Of a DNA stretch of 64,000 bases, positions 48,952-56,050 are shown piece by piece. The notes beneath the pieces are model-generated. The model saw nothing but the letters and a program-made list of their open reading frames with translations, did not search any database and was not told where the DNA came from. Position numbers and translations under genes: made by a program. Within the stretch, counting starts at the first letter, position 1; each line of letters starts with the position of its first letter. Source of the stretch: Halomonas campaniensis (GTDB taxonomy: Bacteria > Pseudomonadota > Gammaproteobacteria > Pseudomonadales > Halomonadaceae); the NCBI RefSeq assembly GCF_002211105.1, contig NZ_JPUA01000032.1:1-64000 (forward strand). The letters are read 5' to 3'.

Positions 48952-49033
48952 GACGCACCCCCAAACACTGTACGCACAAACAGAGCCACAGCGCTCGCTG
49001 TGCTGTTTAGCTTGAATGCATATACTGAAATCA

Positions 49034-49261
49034 TTACGACGCCACCTCATCTTGCGGGGGAGTCTCAAACACAGAGGGGCACAACTGGTAGCGGGTAAAG
49101 GCTCCCTCAGTAAGTTTTTCAGCGCGCAACGCAACAGCAGGAGACATGCCGTGCTTGCCACGCACCCAGTTAGAGACAGCGCCTTGGTTGACGTTAAGTG
49201 CCTCAGCGGTTTGGAGTTGACCGCCAAAATGATCAACCAGGCTTTGGAATGCGGTATTCAT
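49034..49261 (-). CDS. Cro-like repressor (YdaS family)
   Basis: 75 residues from ATG at 49261, with AGAGGG 6 bases before it. The helix-turn-helix is AEALNVNQGAVSNWVRGKHGMSPAVALRAEKLT, recognised by AVSNWVRGKHG. It is divergent from the LexA-type repressor, with three operators between them. It likely shuts off repressor transcription after induction. Confidence 0.85.
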   Translation of the reverse strand: MNTAFQSLVDHFGGQLQTAEALNVNQGAVSNWVRGKHGMSPAVALRAEKLTEGAFTRYQLCPSVFETPPQDEVAS

Positions 49262-49273
49262 CAGACACCCTCT

Positions 49274-49337
49274 TATGCGAATGCTCATAGAATAGGCCAT
49301 GAGCAAACTCATTTGCAAGGGTATGAGCGCTCGCATA
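49274..49337. promoter_or_regulatory. Right operator with three repressor sites
   Basis: TATGCGAATGCTCATA (49274-49289), CATGAGCAAACTCATT (49298-49313) and TATGAGCGCTCGCATA (49322-49337) are spaced exactly 24 bases start to start. The outer two follow TATGAGC-N2-TCGCATA, the middle is weaker. The cro -10 (CATAAG, 49278-49273) overlaps the first site, and the repressor -10 (CATAAT, 49334-49339) overlaps the third. Confidence 0.85.
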
Positions 49338-49348
49338 ATAATCACCGC

Positions 49349-50023
49349 ATGGAACTCAAAGACAGAATCAAGCTGGCACGTAAGCGGGCAGGCCTCAGCC
49401 AGACAGGCGCGGCTGAAAAAGCGAACGTTGATCAAGCCACTATTTCGAACCTGGAGCGCGGCAAGCACCTGGGCTCTACGCACCTGCTCAAAATTGCGGA
49501 CGCGTTAGGCGTTAGTTATCGCTGGCTAAGCGAAGGTGTTGGGGAGATGCAGGAAGGCACCCGCGACAATCTAGGCGAGTATCACGTCAATACCGCGCCA
49601 GCAGCCCAGCCCCTGCGTTACTTCAGTTACCCTGTCGTCTCTGAAGTTAACGCCGGGCTGTTCGCCGATTGCGTTGTGCCTTACCCTGCAGGCATGGAAG
49701 AACGCCATGAGACAACCGACTATAAAGCCCAAGGCCAAGCGTTTTGGCTGGAAGTGACCGGCGATTCGATGACAGCACCCACAGGCGTACGCCCCAGTAT
49801 TCCAGAGGGCACGCTGGTGTTGGTCGATACCGGAAAAGAAGCGCTGCCCGGTAACCTTGTGGTCGCACAGCTAGACGAAAGCAACCAGGCAACGTTCAAA
49901 AAACTGGTCGTTGATGGCGGGCAAAAATACCTAAAACCTCTTAACCCCGCCTATCCGCTAATTCCAATTAATGGAAATTGCCGCATCATAGGGGTGGCTG
50001 TTAAGGCTCAAATGAACCTGTAG
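49349..50023 (+). CDS. LexA-type phage repressor (CI-like, S24 peptidase)
   Basis: 224 residues from ATG at 49349. N-terminal helix-turn-helix (LSQTGAAEKANVDQATISNLERG, residues 16-38), then an autocleavable S24 domain: cleavage site Ala102-Gly103 (EVNAGLF), Ser140 (TGDSMTAP), Lys184 (TFKKLVV). It keeps the prophage silent and is cleaved on RecA activation. There is no Shine-Dalgarno, and the -10 lies only 10-15 bases before the ATG, so the main transcript is probably leaderless, as for lambda cI from PRM. Confidence 0.93.
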   Translation: MELKDRIKLARKRAGLSQTGAAEKANVDQATISNLERGKHLGSTHLLKIADALGVSYRWLSEGVGEMQEGTRDNLGEYHVNTAPAAQPLRYFSYPVVSEVNAGLFADCVVPYPAGMEERHETTDYKAQGQAFWLEVTGDSMTAPTGVRPSIPEGTLVLVDTGKEALPGNLVVAQLDESNQATFKKLVVDGGQKYLKPLNPAYPLIPINGNCRIIGVAVKAQMNL

Positions 50024-50031
50024 GGGGACGC

Positions 50032-50697
50032 ATGGATAATTGGAAGGTGATAGGCACGATAGCGGCGGGCGTACTGATACTTGGCTGGATGCTCAATGAC
50101 GAAACAGAGGAAACTGAGCCAACTGCCAGCAACGCCAGTAGCGTGGTCAGCGCCTCAGAGGCAGAGGAAGCGCCCAGCCCGGATGCTGACACCAACCAAC
50201 CAGAAGAAGAGCCAGTAGCTCCCACTCCCCCTCCTGAACCTCAATCCCCCTGGTACGTGAGCGAAGAAGTCTCGCCGATGGATGATAGCAGGAATGTCTA
50301 TCTATCCACCCGCTCAAGTGAGGCAGTCCCAGGCCGTTACGGCAGATCAACAGTCCGACCCACGCTATATGTTCGCTGCGTTGAAAACACAACGGCCTTA
50401 ATTTTGCACATGGACGGCCATCACATGGCATCTAGCGAATATCACACATGGGGAGACGTCGATATGCGCATTGATGACGGTAAAGCATTCACCAAGCCAA
50501 TGACGCAATCAACCAACAACCGATCGCTTGGGCTTTGGAGTGGTGGTACCTCAATCCCAGTAATTCGGCAGATGTTTGGCGCCGAACAGCTAACGGTTCG
50601 CGCCACGCCCTACAGCGAATCGCCTATGACCATGACATTCGATATAAGCGGACTGGAGGAAGAAATAGCGCCCTTGCGTGAAGCCTGCCACTGGTAA
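50032..50697 (+). CDS. VasI-like envelope protein co-transcribed with repressor
   Basis: 221 residues. One membrane helix (VIGTIAAGVLILGWML) is followed by a disordered acidic/proline-rich linker (residues 22-72) and a VasI-type domain: SPWYVSEEVSPMDDSRNVYLST, TLYVRCVENTTALIL and DVDMRIDDG. VasI proteins were named for association with type VI secretion loci, though many lie elsewhere, including in phages. It begins 8 bases after the repressor, so it is expressed in the lysogen. It may alter the envelope or exclude other phages. Confidence 0.75.
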   Translation: MDNWKVIGTIAAGVLILGWMLNDETEETEPTASNASSVVSASEAEEAPSPDADTNQPEEEPVAPTPPPEPQSPWYVSEEVSPMDDSRNVYLSTRSSEAVPGRYGRSTVRPTLYVRCVENTTALILHMDGHHMASSEYHTWGDVDMRIDDGKAFTKPMTQSTNNRSLGLWSGGTSIPVIRQMFGAEQLTVRATPYSESPMTMTFDISGLEEEIAPLREACHW

Positions 50698-50727
50698 CGA
50701 ACCTCAAACCTACCGCCATTACTGAAG

Positions 50728-50754
50728 CCGCCCAATTACTGGGCGGTTTTTTTT
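50728..50754 (+). terminator. Terminator of the repressor transcript
   Basis: CCGCCCA-ATTAC-TGGGCGG followed by eight T on the plus strand, 31 bases after the VasI-like stop. It closes the lysogenic operon. Confidence 0.9.
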
Positions 50755-50802
50755 ATGCCTATCTGAAAGAAATATAAGCCCAATTATGGGGCAATCTTGC
50801 TT

Positions 50803-50866
50803 GCTCATAAAAAATATGAGCTTTCGCATTGACAGATAATATGAGCTTTCGCATACTGAGCTCATA
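50803..50866. promoter_or_regulatory. Left operator cluster and early rightward promoter region
   Basis: TATGAGCTTTCGCATT (50815-50830) and TATGAGCTTTCGCATA (50840-50855) match the repressor operator motif, 25 bases apart. GCTCATA half-sites lie at 50803-50809 and 50860-50866. The TTGACA at 50829-50834 with CATACT around 50852 could be the early promoter, overlapped by the sites. The operon at 50892 follows. Confidence 0.8.
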
Positions 50867-50891
50867 AGTTAATGCAGCAAGGGATAAAACA

Positions 50892-51278
50892 ATGCAAATC
50901 ACAGCAGGCAGTTTTCAAGCAAAGATCAATCCGGAACGCGGCAGTCTCGGCTTCACCCGTACTGAAGCCATGGACATGATGTTGCTGGCCGCAGGCAACA
51001 CCTACAAAGAGATTGCCAAGGCCACCGGCCGCTCACCGAAGACCGTGCGCGGCAGCATCGAAAAGGGTTACCACAAGCTGGGCGTTTACAAAGCCGCTGG
51101 CGCCGTGGCCGAAGCCATGAAACGCGGCTGGATCGCTCCGCTACTCGTCGCCCTACTGATCAGCGGCATCAACCCCGACATGGACGCCATGCGCCACCGC
51201 CAGCCAGTGCGTACCCGCACCCATAGCAGCGTTAGTGCGCGGATCAATCAGCGTTTGGATGGGAGCCTCTACGCATGA
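50892..51278 (+). CDS. LuxR-type helix-turn-helix early regulator
   Basis: 128 residues. FTRTEAMDMMLLAAGNTYKEIAKATGRSPKTVRGSIEKGYHKLGV fits the LuxR DNA-binding domain; key parts are YKEIAKATGRSPKTV and KLGV. The rest is basic. It is the first gene of the early operon, right after the left operator, and so may control later genes. No sensory domain is present. Confidence 0.75.
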   Translation: MQITAGSFQAKINPERGSLGFTRTEAMDMMLLAAGNTYKEIAKATGRSPKTVRGSIEKGYHKLGVYKAAGAVAEAMKRGWIAPLLVALLISGINPDMDAMRHRQPVRTRTHSSVSARINQRLDGSLYA

Positions 51279-51553
51279 GCATTCACGAGAAAACCCTCAA
51301 GCAGTTAGTGCGTAATCAAGTGCACGAAGTGGCCAACATCGTGATGGACATGAACCTCATCCAGGGCCGTCACGTCAAGATGCGCATCTTCCCGGGCGGC
51401 GTTTCAGTCACAGAGGAACGGGAAGGTCATGAGCCTCACTTTGTATCTGCCTCTCTGCCGCCGTTAGCAATGCCCGAAGCGGCGCTTAATAACGTGGAGA
51501 GCTTGCTTTCAGTACTGCGCGGCCATTGGCGTTGGCAAGGCGGTGCCCAATGA
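51275..51553 (+). CDS. Early phage protein, function unknown
   Basis: 92 residues, starts MSIHEKTLKQLVRNQVHEVANIVMDMNL. Overlaps both neighbours by 4 bases. Central segment VKMRIFPGGVSVTEERE suggests a small beta fold; the end is VLRGHWRWQGGAQ. Part of a coupled early operon. Confidence 0.6.
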   Translation: MSIHEKTLKQLVRNQVHEVANIVMDMNLIQGRHVKMRIFPGGVSVTEEREGHEPHFVSASLPPLAMPEAALNNVESLLSVLRGHWRWQGGAQ

Positions 51554-51855
51554 ACCACGTCATCAGCCTCAAGTTCGTCATCAATCACTGCCGCCTGTTC
51601 GCCATGCAAGACGGCTACACCCTGCACAGCACCGTGATTTATGCCGAGCCGGTGGTCGGCGGCGGCTACCTGCCCGCGTTCGTTGGCAAGGAAGGCACAA
51701 AAATCATCGTGCGCATGAACGCCCCGCTACCCACTGAGCTAGCCGCCCGTAACGCACTGCGCGATGTGCTGTGGGGCGCTCACGTAGAACAGCGCATCAA
51801 CCTACAGCGCCACCCACTGGAAACCGATGGCCCAACACAGGAGCTAGCTGCATGA
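51550..51855 (+). CDS. Early phage protein, function unknown
   Basis: 101 residues from ATG at 51550 overlapping the upstream stop in ATGA; a start 24 bases earlier is possible. Mixed alpha/beta with HSTVIYAEPVVGGGYLPAFVGK. No motif recognised. It overlaps the next gene by 4 bases. Confidence 0.6.
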   Translation: MNHVISLKFVINHCRLFAMQDGYTLHSTVIYAEPVVGGGYLPAFVGKEGTKIIVRMNAPLPTELAARNALRDVLWGAHVEQRINLQRHPLETDGPTQELAA

Positions 51856-52172
51856 GTACCAAAACCCAACGGGCCATGCTCGCAGGCGCCGCCGTGGCAG
51901 CCGTCCTGGCGCTGGGCCATATCTCGAAAGGCGAAGCCGTAGAGCAAGACGATTGGCTGACCACCTACTGCACCGATGCCGCCGTGTGGGCAGCCGAAGA
52001 AGCACGCGGCGTGCCGCTAGAGCTACGCACCGGCCAGCCCGACTACAAGGGCATAGCCGAGGAAAGCTGTCCGGGTATGCGCCCAGCAGGCCCAGCGCTG
52101 CCCACTGACGTTTCCCCCGCACGGCTGGCCATGCCAGAGACCGTGCCGTTCAACCAGTTTGTTCAGTTTTGA
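51852..52172 (+). CDS. Putative exported early phage protein
   Basis: 106 residues from ATG at 51852 (ATGA overlap). The N-terminus MSTKTQRAMLAGAAVAAVLALGHISKGEA, seen as a positively charged head and a hydrophobic stretch, looks like a signal peptide or anchor. Two cysteines (YCTDA, ESCPG) could form a disulphide if exported. Function unknown. Confidence 0.6.
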   Translation: MSTKTQRAMLAGAAVAAVLALGHISKGEAVEQDDWLTTYCTDAAVWAAEEARGVPLELRTGQPDYKGIAEESCPGMRPAGPALPTDVSPARLAMPETVPFNQFVQF

Positions 52173-52182
52173 GGTGATGACG

Positions 52183-52797
52183 ATGAAAACTAATGCAGAT
52201 TTAGCGCTAGAACAGTTCATGGAAAACGTAGCCAGCCACTCCATGGAAGTGCTGCAGGATGACGGCAAGTATCGCCACCTGCGCTTTAGCCATAACGGCT
52301 CATCGATCTACCACTTCAACATCGTTACTTGGCCTGGATACCTGGCCATCGCTGGCGACATGGGTGACTTCATGTTCAGCCGCCTTCCGGACATGTTCGA
52401 TTTCTTCCGATCCGAAAAGCCAGGGCTTTTTATCAACGCCAGCTATTGGGCTCAAAAACTTAGAGCAGGAAGCAGCAAAGGCCCGCAGCTTGCCAAGGTA
52501 TGGAGTGAAGAAGCCTTCAAGCGAAATGTTTTAAGGCAGTTTGATAACTGGGCGGAATTTCAGGACGACGAAGCCCGCACTGCCGAAATGCGCGCCAAGC
52601 TAAATCGCGATGTTCTTGAGTGCGGTTATTTCAAAGAGGAAGCGCAGCAGGCAGTGCTGGATTGGGATAACGAGCTCTTTGACCTCACCGAGGTTTGGGA
52701 ACACGACTGCACCGACTTCGACCACCACTACCTGATTTGTTGCTACGCCATCGCGTGGGCTATCCAGCAGTACGACGCCGCTAAGGAGGAAGCATGA
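52183..52797 (+). CDS. Early phage protein, function unknown
   Basis: 204 residues from ATG at 52183 after GAGGTG. Starts MKTNADLALEQFMENVA and contains YRHLRFSHNGSSIYHFNIVTWPGYLAIAGDMGDFMFSR in parts, a segment rich in aromatic residues, and a late CTDFDHHYLICCYAIAWAIQQY. I have seen this type of long conserved protein in early operons of lambdoid phages, but its role is unknown to me. Confidence 0.65.
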   Translation: MKTNADLALEQFMENVASHSMEVLQDDGKYRHLRFSHNGSSIYHFNIVTWPGYLAIAGDMGDFMFSRLPDMFDFFRSEKPGLFINASYWAQKLRAGSSKGPQLAKVWSEEAFKRNVLRQFDNWAEFQDDEARTAEMRAKLNRDVLECGYFKEEAQQAVLDWDNELFDLTEVWEHDCTDFDHHYLICCYAIAWAIQQYDAAKEEA

Positions 52798-52949
52798 GCA
52801 CCTTCCGCGTATACGGCATGACCGAATGCAAAGCCCTGCAGCTAGCCCGCGCTAGCTACATCGAACAGGCCAAGCGCTCACCGCTAGCGCGCCCGCTGAA
52901 CCATATTGCCGACGCCGGAAAAATGATCGGAGGTGACCAGCATGTCTAA
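52794..52949 (+). CDS. 51-residue early protein
   Basis: ATG at 52794 overlaps the upstream stop in ATGA, with GGAGGAAGC as ribosome site. The product is a short basic helical peptide starting MSTFRVYGMTECKALQLARA. It ends 8 bases inside the next gene. Overlaps and ribosome site support a real gene; function unknown. Confidence 0.6.
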   Translation: MSTFRVYGMTECKALQLARASYIEQAKRSPLARPLNHIADAGKMIGGDQHV

Positions 52950-53091
52950 AGCCTTTATCAAAGCGATGGAAGAACGCCTGAGAGAGGTTAACGAAGAGGG
53001 CTTCACTGCTGAGCATGATGGTGCCTACATCCAAGGCACGCTTGCGACTGCTGCAGAATGCTACGCCCGGGCTGCCAAGCTGGTACTATAA
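52942..53091 (+). CDS. 49-residue early protein
   Basis: ATG at 52942 follows GGAGGTG with ideal spacing. The product is helical, starting MSKAFIKAMEERLREVNEEG and ending ECYARAAKLVL. Function unknown. Confidence 0.6.
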   Translation: MSKAFIKAMEERLREVNEEGFTAEHDGAYIQGTLATAAECYARAAKLVL

Positions 53092-53124
53092 CAGGCGCCA
53101 GATACCCCTCTGCCGCCCGCTCCA

Positions 53125-53628
53125 ATGACATGGCCCTGGCACCGTTCATGGTGGAAACCCAGCCCCGACCCTCAGCGAAACATCATCAAAGCCATGGCGC
53201 TCCTGGCAGCAGAATACGATGACATAGAACGAACCAAGTCGGTCGACAGCGAACCACCTGTAGCGCCAGAGCTTTTCTCTACGGATGATGAATGGCAAAG
53301 CGACATTTATGGCGACCTTCAGGAGTTAATCGAAGACCGAGAGCGCGAAGCGGGCGACGTTATTTACACGGGCACCAAGCGCCACGCACAGGCTACCGAC
53401 TACACCATCAATCTGGCTGAGTCGGTAATTGAAAACATGCAGGTGCAGGCCGAAGACGACGCAGGCGAAGTCGGGGAAGGCTATCCCGAAGCCACCAAGG
53501 CACAAGAGCAAGTGCTGCAGGCGCTTATCGACGGGTGGGCAGAGCAATACTGCACACCAGACTTTTACACCATTGGCAACGTGAAGGACTACACCATCAC
53601 TGCCGAGGATGTGGAGGTCAGCCAGTGA
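53125..53628 (+). CDS. Early phage protein, function unknown
   Basis: 167 residues, starting MTWPWHRSWWKPSPDPQRN. The N-terminal part is tryptophan-rich, the middle is acidic and helical (LINGxx absent; DEWQSDIYGDLQELIEDRERE present), and it ends with YTITAEDVEVSQ. The ribosome site is poor. Function not recognised. Confidence 0.55.
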   Translation: MTWPWHRSWWKPSPDPQRNIIKAMALLAAEYDDIERTKSVDSEPPVAPELFSTDDEWQSDIYGDLQELIEDREREAGDVIYTGTKRHAQATDYTINLAESVIENMQVQAEDDAGEVGEGYPEATKAQEQVLQALIDGWAEQYCTPDFYTIGNVKDYTITAEDVEVSQ

Positions 53629-53741
53629 GCAACCTAAACCTCTTCGGCCATGAGCTCGTCGTTGATAACTTCGCCGGCGGGGGTGGTGCAAGCGAAGGCA
53701 TCGAGCAAGCACTAGGCCGCTCGGTTGACTTGGCCATCAAT
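53625..53741 (+). pseudogene. N-terminal remnant of a C5-cytosine DNA methyltransferase
   Basis: From GTG at 53625 (overlapping the upstream stop in GTGA) the first 39 residues read MSNLNLFGHELVVDNFAGGG followed by GASEGIEQALGRSVDLAIN. This is the start of Dcm-type methyltransferases (FAGGGGAS is the S-adenosylmethionine loop). The rest, including the Pro-Cys catalytic motif, is missing. The frame runs on into the next gene, so a deletion has fused the remnant to it, and a 126-residue fusion ending at 54005 could be made. Confidence 0.75.
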
Positions 53742-53754
53742 GGAGGCTGTCAAA

Positions 53755-54005
53755 TGAGCATTGAAATCAATGAACTGGAAAGCGGTGGGAGCATCACGGT
53801 CGCGACCAAGGGCCATGTAGATCCACAAAAGTTTGTTGAAGCATACGGCGAACGCTCTGGCGACCCTAAGGAAGACTGGCCAAGCATTGAAGAGGTGCAG
53901 CACGTCTACATGCGCAAGACGCCTCGGGATGGTTTCGAATCCTGGTGGACGCAGTGTGAAAAGGGTCGAGGCGCATTTCCTGCAACGATCATGGGGCCTT
54001 TCTGA
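53755..54005 (+). CDS. Early phage protein, function unknown
   Basis: 83 residues from ATG at 53755, which has its own GGAGG at about 53742. The same frame is open upstream through the methyltransferase remnant. It starts MSIEINELESGGSITVATKG and contains a tryptophan motif ESWWTQCEKG. Function unknown. Confidence 0.6.
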
Positions 54006-54520
54006 TGACCCAGCAACCCACACACACCCACCGAGAATCCAGCGGGAAGTTTTACGAGGTAGCCCAGCACCAGGGCACTGGCCCACTTGAAGGTCAGTGG
54101 CTAGTCATCTTCCACGACTTAGTAGATGGAATTGAAATGGCTACTACACAAGCTTACTGGGTACAGAACTGGCGTGAGATCTGCCCGGATGATTGCACTG
54201 TCTGCATGGGCACTGGATACGACCACATCAAGAACAACAAGGAAATGCCCTGCGGTGGCTGCTACGGCTTGGGCAAAGTGCTGGAAACAGGCGAAGCCGC
54301 TAAGGAAATGTGGGAGCTCGCCACCGTGGCCACCACGATCATCACGCGCCAAGAACATGAGCTGCGCAACCTTCGGCGCATCGCTCAAAATCCAGCGGTG
54401 CAAGCGCTCATCGAGCAGCAGCGCCAGCATGCGATAGACGAAAGCACCGCCCGCCAGGAACAGGAATGGCGCAGGGGTAAAGGCCACGGCCCGCACGGCC
54501 AACGGCACACGGGAGATTGA
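54005..54520 (+). CDS. Early phage protein with DnaJ-type zinc motif
   Basis: 171 residues, starting at the ATG overlapping the upstream stop (TGATG). Two cysteine motifs CTVCMGTG and CGGCYGLG recall half of the DnaJ zinc domain (CxxCxGxG). The C-terminus is a long charged helix. Zinc binding is likely; role unknown. Confidence 0.65.
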   Translation: MTQQPTHTHRESSGKFYEVAQHQGTGPLEGQWLVIFHDLVDGIEMATTQAYWVQNWREICPDDCTVCMGTGYDHIKNNKEMPCGGCYGLGKVLETGEAAKEMWELATVATTIITRQEHELRNLRRIAQNPAVQALIEQQRQHAIDESTARQEQEWRRGKGHGPHGQRHTGD

Positions 54521-54524
54521 TGAC

Positions 54525-54728
54525 ATGGCAAAACTACTATCGATGAAAGCCGTTAGCGAGCGTGTCGGCTACAGCGAAAGTAAGCTGTACGCAATGATTC
54601 GTGAAGGGGAATTCCCGCCAGGGCGCAAGCTGGCCACTGGCGGTGTGCGGTGGCTGGAGTCTGACGTTGATGATTGGATTATGCACGCATACGAGCAGGC
54701 ACCAGAGGCGCGGCTGCGCCTTGCATGA
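54525..54728 (+). CDS. AlpA/MerR-like putative excisionase
   Basis: 67 residues. Winged-helix pattern SMKAVSERVGYSESKLYAMIREGEFPPGRKLATGG, key words LSMKAVSERVG and REGEFPPG, then RWLESDVDDWI. AlpA-type proteins act as recombination directionality factors or as integrase activators. Its 3' end overlaps the 3' end of the integrase gene by 50 bases on the other strand. It is last in the early operon, so excision follows induction. Confidence 0.85.
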   Translation: MAKLLSMKAVSERVGYSESKLYAMIREGEFPPGRKLATGGVRWLESDVDDWIMHAYEQAPEARLRLA

Positions 54729-55893
54729 TGGCCTCGATATAATCGCTATACCACTGCAGCATCTCCCGCCGCTCTTTTAGATAGTCCGCATGGTTGTAAG
54801 CAGCGCGCACTTTGTCACCCGGCATGTGCGCCAGCTGCTTTTCAATCAAATCCCCGCGCCAGCCGTGTTCATTCAGCAACGTAGAGGCTGTCGAGCGGAA
54901 TCCGTGTCCACTAAACCTGCCCTGCCAGCCCATACGCTCCAATGCTTTATTGATCGTGGTGTTGCTCATTGGCTTAGCGGGGTGTCGGTATGATGGAAAC
55001 ATCAAGGGCATGTGGCCGGTATACCCGTGAAGCTCCTGCAGCAGTTCCACCACCTGTTTTGATAGCGGAACAACGTGCGGGCGGCGCATCTTCATACGCT
55101 CCCCAGGAATACGCCACTCAGCGCGCATGAAATCAACCTCCTCCCAGCGGCCCTGCCTTAGCTCTCCTGTACGTAGCATTGTGCGCATCAAAACGTGCAT
55201 AGCTATGGCGTTGATACGCCAGCCACCTTTTGTATCGATCTGATTGGCGAGTGTGGCGAGATCTTCAGCGGCTAGTGATTTGCTGTGCTGTACCGGTGGG
55301 CGCTGTACCGCTCCCTCTATAGGGGCCGCCGGATCATGATCGGCGCGAAGCGTGCTGGCGGCATAGCGGTAAATCTGGGCGATCCACTGACGTACCAGCA
55401 TCGCAACCGATGGCGCGCCGCGTGCCTCGACTTTCTGTACTAGGCGCAATACATCGGCGGGCGTAATCTGGCGGATGTTTTTCGACCCAAACGCCGGACG
55501 CATTTCCCGCTCTATGCCTTTTTTAACTTGCTGTGCGTAGTGGGAAGTCCAGCGGGGCTGGTGCTTCTCCCACCACTCCAGAGCGATAGACTCGAATGAA
55601 TCTTCTTGGCTACGCCTTGAGCGGTCGCGCTCTTCCTGCTGCAGTGCTTTGGGATCGATACCCTGGCTAGCGTTATGCTTTACTGCATCCCGCTGCTGCC
55701 GTGCCTCTTTCAACGTGACTTGCGGGTACTGCCCGGGTGTGTAGAGGTTTTCTTTTCCGTGCAGAAAATAGCGGATGCGCCAATACTTTTTGCCACTGGG
55801 TCGAACATCGAGGTAAAGGCCGTCTGCATCTGGAATGCGATACGGCTTAGCAGCGGGTAAAGCCTTGCGGGCCTTGGTATCTGAGATCGGCAC
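54679..55893 (-). CDS. int: Tyrosine integrase, P4 family (DUF4102 arm-binding domain)
   Basis: 404 residues from GTG at 55893. An N-terminal arm-binding domain (DADGLYLDVRPSGKKYWRIRY) is followed by the SAM-like core-binding domain and the catalytic domain: Arg near 240 (RTGELRQG), HxxR near 330 (HGFRST), and Tyr near 365 (AAYNHADY). P4-type integrases usually use tRNA genes; this one uses trpG. A candidate arm site covers the start codon, so bound integrase could repress its own gene. Confidence 0.94.
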   Translation of the reverse strand: MPISDTKARKALPAAKPYRIPDADGLYLDVRPSGKKYWRIRYFLHGKENLYTPGQYPQVTLKEARQQRDAVKHNASQGIDPKALQQEERDRSRRSQEDSFESIALEWWEKHQPRWTSHYAQQVKKGIEREMRPAFGSKNIRQITPADVLRLVQKVEARGAPSVAMLVRQWIAQIYRYAASTLRADHDPAAPIEGAVQRPPVQHSKSLAAEDLATLANQIDTKGGWRINAIAMHVLMRTMLRTGELRQGRWEEVDFMRAEWRIPGERMKMRRPHVVPLSKQVVELLQELHGYTGHMPLMFPSYRHPAKPMSNTTINKALERMGWQGRFSGHGFRSTASTLLNEHGWRGDLIEKQLAHMPGDKVRAAYNHADYLKERREMLQWYSDYIEAIMQGAAAPLVPARMRA

Positions 55894-55953
55894 CTGGGTA
55901 ACGCTCTCGTGGAAATGAGTGTACTGATAGTGTTACCCAGGATATTACCCAGG
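55893..55953. repeat. Candidate integrase arm-type sites, right arm
   Basis: TTACCCAGG occurs at 55933-55941 and 55945-55953, with an inverted copy at 55893-55901 overlapping the integrase start codon. The spacing of 12 bases for the tandem pair equals that of the left-arm pair. These five sites are the expected number for an integrase complex. Confidence 0.6.
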
Positions 55954-55970
55954 TCTAGGCCTAATTTATG

Positions 55971-56050
55971 TGGAGTCTTATGGAGTGATATACAGAACTG
56001 GCGGGGCGTCTAGCGGGGTCGGTTTCGCGTCGTGGAGTTATATACAGTAC
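55971..56050. repeat. TGGAGT direct repeats beside attR
   Basis: TGGAGT-GATATACAG at 55981-55995 recurs as TGGAGT-TATATACAG at 56033-56047, and a partial TGGAGT at 55971. The 10-base shared block after TGGAGT includes ATATACAG. The position between arm sites and attR suggests binding of excisionase or a host bending factor. Confidence 0.5.
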
